Shown here: piece by piece, positions 16,074-26,476 of the stretch
Numbering within the stretch: the first letter of the stretch is position 1
Layout: each line of letters opens with the position of its first letter
From: Betaproteobacteria bacterium SG8_41
GTDB taxonomy: Bacteria > Pseudomonadota > Gammaproteobacteria > Burkholderiales > SG8-41
DNA: 43,992 nt
Reading direction: 5' to 3'
Assembly: GCA_001303585.1 (NCBI GenBank)
Contig: LJTT01000015.1
Span: 1-43,992, forward strand
Program-made: the position numbers and the translations under genes
The notes under the pieces: model-generated
Databases searched by the model: none
Told to the model about the DNA's origin: nothing
What the model saw: the letters and a program-made list of their open reading frames with translations, nothing else

Positions 16074-17378
16074 TCAATTCGCCCTTATTTTCAGCCCAGC
16101 GGTCCCCGCCAGTTCGACGAAACCGGGGAAAGACGTCGCCACATTGACGCAATCGGTGACCGTCACGGCCGTGGTGGCGCGAAGCCCGGCAACCGCAAAT
16201 GCCATCGCCACCCGGTGATCGCCGCGGCTGGCTACTTGTCCCCCATGATAGGACCCCCCGGTGACACGCATGCCGTCGAGAGTCGGTTCCGCGCGCGCTC
16301 CGAGGGCCCGCAGCCCGTCGGCCATCGTTTGGATCCGGTCCGACTCCTTGACGCGCAATTCCTGGGCACCCGTCACCACGGTCGTGCCCTCCGCGTTCGC
16401 GGCCGCGATGAACACCGCGGGGAACTCGTCGATCGCGAGGGGAACCAGCTCGGGCGGGACCGCTATGCCGCGCAGTCGGCTTCCACGCACTCGGATATCC
16501 GCCACCGGTTCCCCGCCGGCCGTGCGCTCGTTGACGAGCTCGAGATTGGCCCCCATCAGGCGCAAGATGTCGATGACGCCAGTTCGCGTTGGATTGGTGC
16601 CCACGTGCTCCAGCGTGAGATCCGAGCCCGGTGCGATCGCCGCGGCCACCATGAAGAATGCCGCTGAGGAGATATCCGCCGGGACTTCGATTGCGCTTGC
16701 CCGCAGCGTGGGACCGCCCCGCACGCATACGGTCCGCTGGTTCTTCTCCACCTCGCACCCGAATGCCTTCAACATCCGCTCGGTATGATCGCGTGTCGGC
16801 GCGGGTTCCGTGACGCACGTTTTGCCTTCCGCATACAGCCCGGCGAGTAGCAGCGCCGATTTCACCTGCGCGCTGGCCATCGGCATCGCGTAATCGATGC
16901 CGGCAAGCCTTCGACCTCCATGCACCCGCAGCGGCGGACGACCACCCTCAGCGGTCTCTATGAGCGCCCCCATGCGATTGAGCGGATCCGCGATGCGTTT
17001 CATCGGACGCGCACGCAAACTCTCGTCGCCCGTGAGCTCGCAATCGAACGACTGCCCGGCGAGCAGCCCCGCCAGCAGACGCATTGCCGTGCCGGCATTG
17101 CCGCAATCCAGCGCCGCGCCGGGCCGCCGAAGCCCGCGCAGTCCCACGCCGTGCACCGTGACGTTGCCGCCCTCGGGCCCTTCGACCCGGACCCCAAGCG
17201 CGCGAAACGCGTTCAGGGTCGCGATCGCGTCCTCCCCCTCCAGAAAACCGCTGATTCGCGTCACGCCTTCTGCAATCGAGGCGAGCATGATGCTGCGATG
17301 AGAGATGGATTTATCGCCGGGAACGCGAAGACGCCCCTTGATCATTCCCCCCGGATCAATGTGATAAGTGACCGACAT
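16074..17378 (-). CDS. aroA: 3-phosphoshikimate 1-carboxyvinyltransferase (EPSP synthase)
   Basis: Joins shikimate 3-phosphate and PEP in the shikimate pathway. V19-P-G-D-K23-S-I-S-H-R contains the PEP/S3P-binding residues, DCGNAGTAMRLL (about 91-102) is the glyphosate-region loop, and RVKESDRI lies near 344. The 434-residue length is standard. It is a stand-alone gene, not fused to tyrA as in Pseudomonas. A repeat element of 9-bp period separates it from tyrA upstream. Confidence 0.97.
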   Translation of the reverse strand: MSVTYHIDPGGMIKGRLRVPGDKSISHRSIMLASIAEGVTRISGFLEGEDAIATLNAFRALGVRVEGPEGGNVTVHGVGLRGLRRPGAALDCGNAGTAMRLLAGLLAGQSFDCELTGDESLRARPMKRIADPLNRMGALIETAEGGRPPLRVHGGRRLAGIDYAMPMASAQVKSALLLAGLYAEGKTCVTEPAPTRDHTERMLKAFGCEVEKNQRTVCVRGGPTLRASAIEVPADISSAAFFMVAAAIAPGSDLTLEHVGTNPTRTGVIDILRLMGANLELVNERTAGGEPVADIRVRGSRLRGIAVPPELVPLAIDEFPAVFIAAANAEGTTVVTGAQELRVKESDRIQTMADGLRALGARAEPTLDGMRVTGGSYHGGQVASRGDHRVAMAFAVAGLRATTAVTVTDCVNVATSFPGFVELAGTAGLKIRAN

Positions 17379-17443
17379 CCGAACCCTAACTAAACTGCCA
17401 CGGCATCAAGAGTTAACAGGCAGGCCCGATCAAACACCAAATC

Positions 17444-17526
17444 GAACCGCGGAGACGCGGAGAGATTCGCTGTGCAAATCGATTTCATGAACATTGTTTT
17501 TCTCCGTCGCTCCGCGGTTCAAATTA
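17444..17526. repeat. Inverted repeat with 9-bp-period arms between tyrA and aroA
   Basis: GAACCGCGGAGACGCGGAGA (17444-17463) faces TCTCCGTCGCTCCGCGGTTC (17501-17520) around a 37-bp loop. The left arm is two CGCGGAGA units 9 bp apart. It is the same sequence class as the inner arms at 3521 and 3601. Confidence 0.88.
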
Positions 17527-17538
17527 TTCTGTTACGGC

Positions 17539-18438
17539 TTATCCTCGCGGTTCAGCGCTTTTTTTAAGCAGCCATTTCTCACGCGCCGTACGCGCACTCT
17601 CGAACAGCTGCTTGAGCGCTTCAGCGTCTCCTTGTTCGATCGCGGCACGCGCCTCCTCGAGCGCGTCCTCGTAATCGTCGAGAGCCCCGAGCAGCACATC
17701 ACGGTTTGCCACACAGATATCGGCCCACATTTCGGGCGAGCTCCCCGCGATCCGCACCGTGTCCTGCAAGCCGCCGCCAGAAAAGCCGAGCACGCGCCCC
17801 GCATCGCGCCGCCGCGCGAGCGAGTTGACGAGCGCGAACGCCACGACATGCGGGAGGTGGCTCACAGCAGCGAAAATCCCGTCGTGCTCTTCGGCGTCGA
17901 GCGTGACCACGCGTGCACCGCAGGCCGTCCAGGCCCTTTTCACGAGGCGCAGCGCGTCTGCGTCGGTTTCCGGCTGAGGCGTGAGTATCACGCAGCGGTC
18001 GCGGTAGAGTTCCGGAAAACCGGCTGCCGCCCCGCTTTTCTCGGTGCCCGATATCGGGTGCGCCGGCACGAAGCGGCGAAATCGCGCGTCAGGAAAAAAA
18101 CGGCGCGCGCAAGCGAGCACGTCCCGTTTGGTGCTGCCGCCGTCGGTAACGACCGCATGTGGCGGAAGATGAGGGGCAATGGCCGCCATCACCGCCGCCA
18201 TCTGGCCCACGGGCGTGGCGAGCAGCACCAGATCGGCATCACGAACCGCGCGTCCGGCATCGGATTGAATCTCATCAATCACCTTGAGTCGGCGCGCCGC
18301 GGAAAGATTACGGCGCGTGCGTCCGACGCCGACGACATGCCTCACCGCGCGAGCACGTTTCAGCGCGAGCGCAAACGAGGCGCCGATGAGACCGACACCG
18401 ATAACGACCAGCTTCCCGATTTTCAGCTTGCCTGCCAT
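17539..18438 (-). CDS. tyrA: Prephenate dehydrogenase (TyrA family)
   Basis: Oxidative decarboxylation of prephenate (or arogenate) toward tyrosine. The NAD-binding motif V12-I-G-V-G-L-I-G19 is at the N-terminus, and HPISGTEKSG carries the substrate-binding histidine. HDGIFAAVSHLPHVVAFALV is the family's helical dimerisation region. 299 residues. The ATG at 18438 is chosen because the open frame beyond it runs through the heptad array and would give a repetitive WKLETGN peptide. The upstream array also means there is no clear Shine-Dalgarno. Confidence 0.94.
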   Translation of the reverse strand: MAGKLKIGKLVVIGVGLIGASFALALKRARAVRHVVGVGRTRRNLSAARRLKVIDEIQSDAGRAVRDADLVLLATPVGQMAAVMAAIAPHLPPHAVVTDGGSTKRDVLACARRFFPDARFRRFVPAHPISGTEKSGAAAGFPELYRDRCVILTPQPETDADALRLVKRAWTACGARVVTLDAEEHDGIFAAVSHLPHVVAFALVNSLARRRDAGRVLGFSGGGLQDTVRIAGSSPEMWADICVANRDVLLGALDDYEDALEEARAAIEQGDAEALKQLFESARTAREKWLLKKSAEPRG

Positions 18439-18439
18439 T

Positions 18440-18568
<129 letters not shown>

Positions 18569-18571
18569 AAT

Positions 18572-19669
18572 TCATCGGAGCGCCTGCTCGAGCGCGGCAA
18601 GAAATCTTGCGTTCTCCGATTCGAGCCCGATGGTCACGCGTAAATGCGCGGGCATGCCGTAACTCGCGATTGGCCGCACGATCACGCCCATCTCGAGGAG
18701 CTTACGGAATACGGTCGCGCCGTCTCCCACCTTGAAGCTCACGAAGTTCCCGAACGAGGGAATGAACTCGATCTCGAGACGCTTCAGCCCGGCAGTGACT
18801 TGTCTCATGCCGGCCCGGTTAAGCTCGAAGCTCTGGCGCACGAACTCGTCGTCCTCGAGCGCCGCCGTCGCGGCGGCCAGCGCCACGCTGTTGACGTTGA
18901 ACGGCTGGCGGACACGGTTCATCAGATCAGCCACCCCCGCCGCCGCAAACGCATAGCCCACGCGCAGGCCCGCCAGCCCGTAGACCTTGGAAAAGGTGCG
19001 CGTCACTATGAGGTTGGGAAAGCGCCCGAGCCAGCCGATGCTGTCCGCTCGGGCCGCCTTCTCGAGGTATTCGTTGTAGGCCTCGTCCAGCACGACCAAG
19101 ATATCTCGCGGCAGCCCGGATATGAATTGCTCCAGCGCCGCGGCGCCGACGAATGTTCCCGTGGGATTGTTGGGGTTGGCGATGAAGACCAGGCGCGTTC
19201 TGGAAGTCACCGCGCGCCGCATCGCGTCGAGATCGTGCCCGAACTCCCGCGCGGGAACCTCGACTCCGCGCGCGCCCGACGCCTGCACCACCAATGGATA
19301 AACCGCGAAGGCATGCTGGGAATAGATCGCCTCACGACCGGAGCAGAGAAATACGCGCGCCGCGAGCTCGAGCACATCGTTCGAGCCGTTGCCAAGCACA
19401 ATGCAGGACTCATCTAACCCGTAGCGCCGCGCCAGCGCCCGCTTGAGCTCGAAGCCATTACCGTCGGGATAGCGCGCAAGATCGGCAAGCACCCCGCCGA
19501 TGGCGTCCTTTGCTCGCGGACTGACGCCGAGCGGATTCTCGTTGGAAGCAAGCTTTATGATGCTTGACTCCTCGAGCCCGAGCTCGCGGGCGAGTTCCGG
19601 GATCGGCTTGCCCGGTTGATAAGGGGCAATGTCACGGATGTAGCCGGGAGCGAGGTCGCAGATATCCAT
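18572..19669 (-). CDS. hisC: Histidinol-phosphate aminotransferase
   Basis: A class I/II PLP aminotransferase of histidine synthesis; paralogues in this gene order (hisC2) may also transaminate aromatic precursors. LASNENPLG (40-48) is the HisC signature, ANPNNPTG (164-171) binds PLP, and the Schiff-base lysine is K228 in [18 protein letters not shown]. 365 residues from the ATG at 19669. A start six codons upstream would lie in the heptad element at 19679 and is disfavoured. Placed between pheA and tyrA, a role in phenylalanine/tyrosine synthesis is plausible. Confidence 0.95.
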   Translation of the reverse strand: MDICDLAPGYIRDIAPYQPGKPIPELARELGLEESSIIKLASNENPLGVSPRAKDAIGGVLADLARYPDGNGFELKRALARRYGLDESCIVLGNGSNDVLELAARVFLCSGREAIYSQHAFAVYPLVVQASGARGVEVPAREFGHDLDAMRRAVTSRTRLVFIANPNNPTGTFVGAAALEQFISGLPRDILVVLDEAYNEYLEKAARADSIGWLGRFPNLIVTRTFSKVYGLAGLRVGYAFAAAGVADLMNRVRQPFNVNSVALAAATAALEDDEFVRQSFELNRAGMRQVTAGLKRLEIEFIPSFGNFVSFKVGDGATVFRKLLEMGVIVRPIASYGMPAHLRVTIGLESENARFLAALEQALR

Positions 19670-19678
19670 GAGGCCGTA

Positions 19679-19772
19679 AATCGTCAATCGTTAATCGTGA
19701 AACAGGAGTAATGCGACCGGTGCCGCGAAATACCGCTCTTACGATTCAAGATTCACCATTCACGATCCGCTC
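19679..19772. repeat. Heptad-repeat inverted element between pheA and hisC
   Basis: Left arm AATCGTC, AATCGTT, AATCGTG, AAACAGG (19679-19706). Right arm CTTACGA, TTCAAGA, TTCACCA, TTCACGA, TCCGCTC (19738-19772), reverse-complement orientation. The right arm ends at the pheA stop codon (19773-19771). Confidence 0.8.
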
Positions 19773-20835
19773 AAGTAACGGCGGCAGGATACGAGCCGAG
19801 GTTCTTGAGGAAGGAGGCCTTTTGTTTCAGCTCCGCAAGGGCGCGGGCAACGTTCTCGTCCTGCTGGTGACCTTCGATATCCACGTAGAAGACATACTCC
19901 CACAACCCGGTGCGGGAGGGACGCGATTCGAGGCGGGTCATGCTTACCTGATTGGCCGCAAGCGGGGTCAGGAGATCGTGCACGGCGCCTGGGGCATTGC
20001 GCGTCGACATGATGAGGGACGTCTTGTCATTGCCCGATGGAGCCGCATCCTGTGGCGCGAGCACCAGGAAACGCGTGGTGTTCCTGGGTTCGTCCTCCAC
20101 GTTGCCGGCCAGCACATTGAGTCGATAAATGGCCGCGGCCGGCTTTGGTCCGACTGCGGCCGCGCCGCGTTCCCGTGCCGCAAGCCGCGCCGCCTCCGCG
20201 TTGCTGACTACCGGCACGCGCTGCGCAGCCGGCAGGCGGCGGGCCAGCCATTGTTGGCACTGCGCAAAACTCTGCGCATGTGAATAGACCTTGCGCACTT
20301 CGTCCAACCGTTTCGAACGGCTCATCAAACACTGGCGGATTGGCAGCACGACCTCGCCGCAAACCCTGGCCGGCGTGGAAAGCAGCAGATCGAGCGTCCG
20401 GCCAATTGCGCCCTCGGTGGAATTCTCGACCGGCACGACGCCGTAGCCGGCCGTCCCGGTCTCGACCCTGCGAAAGACCTCATCAATCGATGCGCACGGG
20501 ATGGAAGCAGTGAGCCCGCCAAAATGCTTGGAAACCGCCTCCTCGCTGAATGTGCCCTGCGGACCGAGGTAAGCGACCGTCATCGAGTCTTCGAGCGCCC
20601 GGCACGCGGAAATGATTTCGGTGAAGACGCGCGCCAGCGCCGCACCGCCCAGCGGCCCGCGATTGGCGCTAATTATCCGCCGCAGCACCTGTGCCTCGCG
20701 CTCGGGACGGTAAGCGCCCCCCGCTTTGAGCCGGCCGATACGTTTTGCCAGCCTGGCCCTTTGTGACAGCAGCTTGACGAGGCGATCGTCGAGCGCGTCG
20801 ATGCGGCTTCGCAGTTGTTTTAGAGTCTCAGCCAT
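19771..20835 (-). CDS. pheA: Bifunctional chorismate mutase / prephenate dehydratase
   Basis: Converts chorismate to prephenate and on to phenylpyruvate. An AroQ-type chorismate mutase domain occupies about 1-85 (R11-I-D-A-L-D-D-R, with R28, K31 and E46-like residues). The dehydratase domain follows from about 86, with N252-T-T-R-F256 as its catalytic signature. A C-terminal ACT domain holds the phenylalanine-binding E303-S-R-P306. 354 residues, normal length. ATG 20835 is 33 bp after serA. Allosteric inhibition by phenylalanine is expected from the intact ESRP motif. Confidence 0.97.
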   Translation of the reverse strand: MAETLKQLRSRIDALDDRLVKLLSQRARLAKRIGRLKAGGAYRPEREAQVLRRIISANRGPLGGAALARVFTEIISACRALEDSMTVAYLGPQGTFSEEAVSKHFGGLTASIPCASIDEVFRRVETGTAGYGVVPVENSTEGAIGRTLDLLLSTPARVCGEVVLPIRQCLMSRSKRLDEVRKVYSHAQSFAQCQQWLARRLPAAQRVPVVSNAEAARLAARERGAAAVGPKPAAAIYRLNVLAGNVEDEPRNTTRFLVLAPQDAAPSGNDKTSLIMSTRNAPGAVHDLLTPLAANQVSMTRLESRPSRTGLWEYVFYVDIEGHQQDENVARALAELKQKASFLKNLGSYPAAVT

Positions 20836-20868
20836 GGGTTCCGACAGAACCTCACAAGCCGCCGGCGA

Positions 20869-22053
20869 TCATTGTTCCAGCGGCAGGTAGCGCACCGCAA
20901 GGACGCCTTCGATGCCGGCAATTTCCGCAATCACTTCGGCGCTCACCGGGCTGTCGACGTCGACCAGCGTGTAGGCCATCCCCCCTTTGGATTTGTTGAG
21001 CATGTTGTGAATGTTCAATCGCGCATTGCCGACCGCGGCCGAAATCTGCCCGACCATCTTGGGCACATTGGAGTTCGCAACGCCCAAGCGGTAGGGGGAC
21101 TCGCGCCCCATCACCACGCTGGGGAAATTGACCGCATTGACGATGTTTCCGTTCTCGAGAAAATCGCGCACCTGGTCGACGACCATCACCGCGCAATTGT
21201 CCTCGGCTTCGCGCGTGGATGCGCCCAGATGTGGAAGCGCCACCACCAGCGGGTGGCCAATCAGTTTTTGCGCTGGAAAGTCGCATACATAACTGCGGAG
21301 GCGCTTGGCGGCAAGCGCCTCGAGCACCGCGTCATTATCGGTTACGCCGTCGCGCGAGAAGTTGAGCAGAATCGCCCCGTTTTTCATGAGCCGGATGCGG
21401 TCCGCGTTGATAAGACCACGCGTGGCGTCGAGAAGCGGCACATGCACCGTGACGAATTCGCTTCCACGTAGCACCTCTTCGATGCTGTGCGCCTTTCGCA
21501 CCCGCGACGGAAGGCTCCACGCCGCCTCGACCGTGATCTCCGGGTCGTAGCCGAGCACGTCCATCCCGAGCTTGATCGCCGCGTCGGCAACAAGGCTCCC
21601 GATTTTCCCGAGCCCGATCACGCCCAGCGTATGGCGCGGCAACTCGATTCCGGCAAATGCTTTTTTCCCCTCCTCGACGAGCCGGTCGATGGTCTTGTCG
21701 TCCCCCTGCAGCCCGTCAACGAACTTGAGTGCGGGCCCCAGGTTCCGCGCGGCAATCAACAATCCCGCAATGACGAGCTCCTTGACCGCATTGGCGTTCG
21801 CCCCGGGGGCATTGAATACCGGCACGCCCCGTTTACTCATGCTCTCGACGGGAATGTTGTTCACGCCGGCACCGGCGCGCCCGATCGCCTTGACCTGCGC
21901 CGGAATCTTCATGGAATGCATGTCGTGCGAACGCACCAGAATCGCATCCGGATCCGCGAGCTTGCCGCCAACGACGTAACAGTCGGCCGGGAAACGCTCG
22001 AGCCCGAGCTTGGAGATCTGGTTCAGCGTCAGGATTTTAAAGGGCTCAGCCAT
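20869..22053 (-). CDS. serA: D-3-phosphoglycerate dehydrogenase
   Basis: The first enzyme of serine synthesis. G147-L-G-K-I-G152 is the NAD site, and the conserved arginine, glutamate and histidine are found in NFSRDGV, ASTREAE and [10 protein letters not shown]-terminal ACT domain (about 322-394) suggests serine feedback. 394 residues, the short type. The ATG at 22053 overlaps the serC stop by 8 bp (shared ATGGCTGA), so the two are translationally coupled. Many relatives have serC directly followed by pheA; here serA is inserted between them. Confidence 0.96.
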   Translation of the reverse strand: MAEPFKILTLNQISKLGLERFPADCYVVGGKLADPDAILVRSHDMHSMKIPAQVKAIGRAGAGVNNIPVESMSKRGVPVFNAPGANANAVKELVIAGLLIAARNLGPALKFVDGLQGDDKTIDRLVEEGKKAFAGIELPRHTLGVIGLGKIGSLVADAAIKLGMDVLGYDPEITVEAAWSLPSRVRKAHSIEEVLRGSEFVTVHVPLLDATRGLINADRIRLMKNGAILLNFSRDGVTDNDAVLEALAAKRLRSYVCDFPAQKLIGHPLVVALPHLGASTREAEDNCAVMVVDQVRDFLENGNIVNAVNFPSVVMGRESPYRLGVANSNVPKMVGQISAAVGNARLNIHNMLNKSKGGMAYTLVDVDSPVSAEVIAEIAGIEGVLAVRYLPLEQ

Positions 22054-23128
22054 GTTTGCGCTCGAACTGACGCATGAAATCGAGAAGTGCCTGCACGCCC
22101 GAGAGCGGCATGGCATTGTAGATCGACGCGCGCATGCCGCCCACCGCCCGGTGGCCTTTCAGCTGCGTAAGCCCTGCGCTCTCTGCCTGCTTCAGGAACT
22201 CCGTGTCGAGCTTGTCGTTGCGCAGGCGGAACGGGACGTTCATGCGCGAGCGGTCCGATTTCGCAACCGGGGAATAATAGAACTCGGTCTGGTCGAAATA
22301 GTCATAGAGCAGCTTCGCCTTGGCTACGTTCAGCTCCTCCATCCTGGCAAGCCCTCCGAGCTGCTTCAACCACTGGAACACCAGCCCTGCGATGTAAATC
22401 GCGTAGGTGGCCGGGGTGTTGGTCATCGAGTCCGCCTCGGCCTGGACCTTGTAGTCGAAAACGCTTGGCGTGTGCGGATCCGCCTGTCCGGTCAGATCCT
22501 CCCGCACGATGACAATGGTAAGCCCCGCTGGACCGATATTCTTTTGCGCGCCTGCGTAAATCAAGCCGAAGCGGCCGACGTCAAGCGGCCGCGACAGGAT
22601 ATGCGAGGAGGCATCAGCAACGAGCGGCACATCGCCGGTTTCAGGCACCCAGTGAAACTCGACGCCGTCGATGGTTTCGTTGGAGGTCATGTGCACGTAG
22701 GCAGCACCCGGATCGAGCTTCCATTTATCCTGCGCCGGCGCGTAACTGAACTTGCCGTCTTCGGAGCTTGCGGCAATGTTGACCTTGCAGTAACGCCGAG
22801 CTTCCGCGATCGCCCGCTTCGACCAGTAGCCGGTGAGCGCGTAGTCGGCACGGTCCTTTCCGCGGAGCAGGTTCAGTGGGACAACGGCGAACTGCGCGGC
22901 GGCCCCGCCCTGCAGGAACAGCACCTTGTAGTTCTTGGGTATCGAGAGCAGCTCACGGAGATCAGCTTCGGCTTGGGCGTGGATCGCGATGAACTCCTTG
23001 CCCCGGTGGCTCATCTCCATGACCGACATGCCGCTGCCATGCCAGTCGAGCATTTCGGCGGCGGCCTGCTGCAGCACCGGTTCCGGAAGCATCGCCGGCC
23101 CGGCGCCAAAATTATGAACGCGCGGCAT
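22046..23128 (-). CDS. serC: Phosphoserine aminotransferase
   Basis: A class V PLP aminotransferase making 3-phosphoserine (and acting in PLP synthesis in relatives). It begins [11 protein letters not shown], with HRGKEF at 41-46, and the PLP lysine is K196 in [13 protein letters not shown]. 360 residues, full length. It lies 61 bp after gyrA and overlaps serA, forming a serine-synthesis pair within the gyrA transcription unit. Confidence 0.97.
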   Translation of the reverse strand: MPRVHNFGAGPAMLPEPVLQQAAAEMLDWHGSGMSVMEMSHRGKEFIAIHAQAEADLRELLSIPKNYKVLFLQGGAAAQFAVVPLNLLRGKDRADYALTGYWSKRAIAEARRYCKVNIAASSEDGKFSYAPAQDKWKLDPGAAYVHMTSNETIDGVEFHWVPETGDVPLVADASSHILSRPLDVGRFGLIYAGAQKNIGPAGLTIVIVREDLTGQADPHTPSVFDYKVQAEADSMTNTPATYAIYIAGLVFQWLKQLGGLARMEELNVAKAKLLYDYFDQTEFYYSPVAKSDRSRMNVPFRLRNDKLDTEFLKQAESAGLTQLKGHRAVGGMRASIYNAMPLSGVQALLDFMRQFERKHG

Positions 23129-23189
23129 GTTCTTTCCCGTGGTGAGCTTAGAGCGACGTGCGGCAGGCCCGGCAGCGGCGCCCGACCGC

Positions 23190-25757
23190 TTACTGCTGAC
23201 TCCCCGCTAAAGTGTCGACATCCTCGTCCGCTTCAACGATCTTTTCCAGCCCGGCCAGGCGCTCGCCTTCGTCGAGGTTGATCAGACGCACGCCTTGAGT
23301 GGAGCGTCCCTGCTCCCTGACCTCTGCGACGCGCGTGCGGATCAGCACGCCCCCGGTGGTGATGAGCATGATCTCGTCCTCCGGGCCGACCAGCTGCGCG
23401 CCCACGAGATTCCCGTTGCGCTCGCTGCATTGTATGGCGATCATGCCCAGGGCGCCGCGCCCGTGACGCGTGTAATCCGATATCGGCGTGCGCTTGCCGT
23501 ACCCGTTCTGCGTTGCAGTAAGGACCGACAGGCCCTCATCGCTCGAAGTCAGCAGCGAGATCACGCGCTGGTCCTTCTGCAGCTTCATCCCGCGCACCCC
23601 CGTCGCGCTCCGCCCCATGGAGCGCACTTCGTCCTCCGCGAAGCGCACTGCCTTGCCCGCATCGGAGAACAACATCGCGTCCTGCTTGCCGTCGGTGAGC
23701 GAGACTCCGATGAGGTAATCCCCGTCCTCGAGACCGACGGCGATAATGCCCTTCGCCATCGGGCGCGAAAAGGCGGACAGCGCCGTCTTCTTTACCGTGC
23801 CCAGAGCCGTGGCCATGAACACGAAGTGCCCGTCGTCGAACTCTTTCACCGGCAGTACTGCCGTAATCTTCTCGTGCTCCATGAGGGGCACGAGGTTGAC
23901 GATCGGCTTGCCGCGCGAGGCGCGGCCGCCCTGAGGCACCTCAAAGACCCTCAACCAATACACACGCCCGCGGTTCGAGAAACACAGGATGTAATCGTGG
24001 GTGTTGGCGATGAAGAGCTTTTCGATGAAGTCGTCGTCCTTCGTCGTCATCGCCTGTCGGCCGCGTCCGCCTCGCTTCTGCGCGCGGTAATCGGCCAGCG
24101 GCTGGGACTTCATGTAACCACCGTGCGACAGCGTCACCACAACGTCTTCGGCGGCGATCAGGTCCTCCGTGCTGAGGTCCTGCGTGTTGGTGACGATCTC
24201 GCTTTTGCGCTCGTCGCCGAATCGCTCTTTCACGTCGGCCAGCTCCTGCCTGATGATCTCTGTCACGCGCGCGGGCTTCGCCAGCACGTCGAGCAGATCG
24301 ACGATTTTGTCCATCGTTTCGCGGTACTCGGCCACGATTTTGTCCTGCTCCAGGGCGGTGAGGCTTTGCAGCCGCATCTCGAGGATGCGCTGCGCCTGCG
24401 TGTCTGAAAGCTTGTAGCCTTTCTTCTGGAGACCAAATTCGGCGGAAAGCCCTTCGGGGCGGGACACATCACCCGCGCTGCGGGCGAGCAGCTCCTCGAC
24501 CAGCTCGGAGCGCCAGAAGCGCTCCATCAGCTCGCGTTTCGCGTCAGCTGGCGTGGGCGCGCCTTTGATGAGCGCGATCACGTCATCGACATTGGATAGT
24601 GCGACCGCGAGGCCTTCCAGAACGTGCCCGCGCTCGCGCGCCTTGCGAAGCTCGAATACGGTGCGCCGCGTCACCACTTCGCGCCGGTGGCGCAGGAACG
24701 CGTCCAGGAGCTGCTTCAGGTTGAGAAGCCGCGGCTGGCCGTCGACCAGCGCGACCATGTTCATCCCGAACGTCTCCTCCATCTGCGTTTCTTTCCACAG
24801 ATTGTTGAGGATCACGTCGGCGTTCTCGCCGCGCTTGAGTTCGATCACGGCGCGCATGCCGCTCTTGTCGGATTCGTCGCGGATATCGGAGATGCCCTCG
24901 ATCCGCTTGTCCCGCACCAGCTCGCCGATTCTCATGAGCAGCGTCGCCTTGTTGACCTGGTACGGCAGCTCATCGATCACGATCGAGACCCGGCCGCCCT
25001 TTTCTGCTTCCTCGAAATGAGTGCGGGCGCGCATGACCACCCGGCCGCGGCCGGTACGGTAGCCCTCCCTGACGCCTCCAAGCCCATAGACGATCCCGCG
25101 CGTGGGGAAGTCGGGAGCAGGAACAATCTTGATCAGTTCCTCGATTCCGGTATCCGGTTCCTTGAGCAGCTGCTGGCAGGCGTCGATAACTTCCGAAAGG
25201 TTGTGAGGCGGGATATTGGTCGCCATCCCCACCGCGATGCCGGATGAGCCGTTGATCATCAGGTTCGGCACCCGCGTCGGCAGCGTGACCGGCTCTTCCT
25301 CCTTGCCGTCATAGTTCGGCACGAAGTCGACCGTCTCCATGTCGATATCGGCCAGAAGCTCGGCCGTGATCCGGTCGAGCCGGCACTCGGTATAGCGATA
25401 CGCCGCGGGAGAGTCGCCGTCGACCGAGCCGAAATTGCCCTGCCCGTCGATCAGCGGATAGCGCATGGAGAAACTCTGCGCCATGCGTACCAGCGCCTCG
25501 TAAGTCGCGGCGTCGCCGTGCGGGTGATACTTGCCCAGCACGTCACCCACCACTCGGGCACATTTGACGTAGGGACGGTTCCACGCGTTGTTGGCCTCGT
25601 GCATCGCGAACAGGATGCGGCGATGCACTGGCTTGAGCCCGTCGCGCACGTCGGGAAGGGCGCGGCCCACGATCACGCTCATCGCGTAATCGAGGTAGGA
25701 GCGGCGCATCTCTTCTTCGAGACTGACCGGGAGAGTTTCCTTGGCGATCTGATCCAT
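23190..25757 (-). CDS. gyrA: DNA gyrase subunit A
   Basis: The DNA-cleaving subunit of gyrase. The N-terminal part aligns without gaps to E. coli numbering: catalytic Y122 in A119-Y-R-Y122-T, and GQGNFGS at 105-111. The C-terminal domain has six pinwheel-type blades, with a gyrase-box sequence QKRGGRG. 855 residues. The quinolone-determining region reads G81-D-A83-A-T-Y-E87, so the positions that are Ser83 and Asp87 in E. coli are Ala and Glu here. ATG 25757 is the start. It heads the minus-strand run toward serC. Confidence 0.98.
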   Translation of the reverse strand: MDQIAKETLPVSLEEEMRRSYLDYAMSVIVGRALPDVRDGLKPVHRRILFAMHEANNAWNRPYVKCARVVGDVLGKYHPHGDAATYEALVRMAQSFSMRYPLIDGQGNFGSVDGDSPAAYRYTECRLDRITAELLADIDMETVDFVPNYDGKEEEPVTLPTRVPNLMINGSSGIAVGMATNIPPHNLSEVIDACQQLLKEPDTGIEELIKIVPAPDFPTRGIVYGLGGVREGYRTGRGRVVMRARTHFEEAEKGGRVSIVIDELPYQVNKATLLMRIGELVRDKRIEGISDIRDESDKSGMRAVIELKRGENADVILNNLWKETQMEETFGMNMVALVDGQPRLLNLKQLLDAFLRHRREVVTRRTVFELRKARERGHVLEGLAVALSNVDDVIALIKGAPTPADAKRELMERFWRSELVEELLARSAGDVSRPEGLSAEFGLQKKGYKLSDTQAQRILEMRLQSLTALEQDKIVAEYRETMDKIVDLLDVLAKPARVTEIIRQELADVKERFGDERKSEIVTNTQDLSTEDLIAAEDVVVTLSHGGYMKSQPLADYRAQKRGGRGRQAMTTKDDDFIEKLFIANTHDYILCFSNRGRVYWLRVFEVPQGGRASRGKPIVNLVPLMEHEKITAVLPVKEFDDGHFVFMATALGTVKKTALSAFSRPMAKGIIAVGLEDGDYLIGVSLTDGKQDAMLFSDAGKAVRFAEDEVRSMGRSATGVRGMKLQKDQRVISLLTSSDEGLSVLTATQNGYGKRTPISDYTRHGRGALGMIAIQCSERNGNLVGAQLVGPEDEIMLITTGGVLIRTRVAEVREQGRSTQGVRLINLDEGERLAGLEKIVEADEDVDTLAGSQQ

Positions 25758-26308
25758 GAAAAGGCGGGGAAACCGAGCTTCTTGCAGTTGCCGAAAGCCG
25801 GAGATTTTACCACGTGCGAGGCCGTCATCCTCGGCGTCATGATGACCGCGGCATCAATCGAAGACCCGTTTTTTGCGGTCACGAGCCATTTCCCGCGACC
25901 CGCGAGGCTGCGTATGTTTCAAACCGTTAAACGACCGACCCCTTCTGGCTTGGCGGAACGAATCCGCACTAGACGCGGAGTCCAGCGAGCGCTTTGGCAC
26001 CCGGCTCAGGGGGCCAGACGCCGATGCATCAAAAGGGGCGGTCGATGCGCGTCCCCGAATCACGAGCGATGCAGGCCGCTGCGGGGTGTCTTCACCTCTG
26101 GCGGCGCCCTCCGGCCGTAGCCGCACTTATACACAATCCCCACCCGAGCGCCTGGATAGCCCGGCCTTGCTCACAGTTGGCGGTAGACCGGCCACCCCAC
26201 CACCCATCGAAACCGCGGTATCCCGGAATGTGACAGGCGCGCCCCCCGGAATTGTGAAGCCCCTTCCAGACACCAAAATTGACGCTCTTTTAAGCGCGAG
26301 CGTTTCAT
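25758..26308. other. Long intergenic region between divergent gyrA and ompA-family gene
   Basis: About 550 bp with no open frame that looks coding; the short frames here do not resemble known proteins. A TAAAAT at 25811-25806 on the minus strand could be a gyrA -10 box, but no matching -35 is evident. ACGCTC/GAGCGT (26282-26287 and 26298-26303) is a small dyad just upstream of the ompA promoter. Otherwise I see nothing. Confidence 0.5.
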
Positions 26309-26337
26309 TTGAGCAACAGGGAAATAGGGTTTTATCT
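26309..26337 (+). promoter_or_regulatory. Candidate sigma-70 promoter of the OmpA-family gene
   Basis: TTGAGC (26309-26314), a 17-bp spacer, then TTATCT (26332-26337). A perfect dyad AATCAT-GTT-ATGATT (26341-26355) lies right at the predicted start of transcription. This would leave an untranslated leader of about 130 nt, with Shine-Dalgarno AGGAGG at 26461-26466. Confidence 0.5.
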
Positions 26338-26476
26338 CAGAATCATGTTATGATTCCCGCATAATTTGCCTTGCTTAAATGGTTGTGATATTAGTTAGCT
26401 CTCGGGGAGACTCTGAGAGTTGCTCGGTATTCCGGCGCGTCCCTAACACATTGCGATAACAGGAGGATCAAAAATC

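Noticed and set aside
22010-24407. Long plus-strand frames opposite serC and gyrA
   Set aside because: Antisense to certain genes, with low-complexity composition and no start signals.
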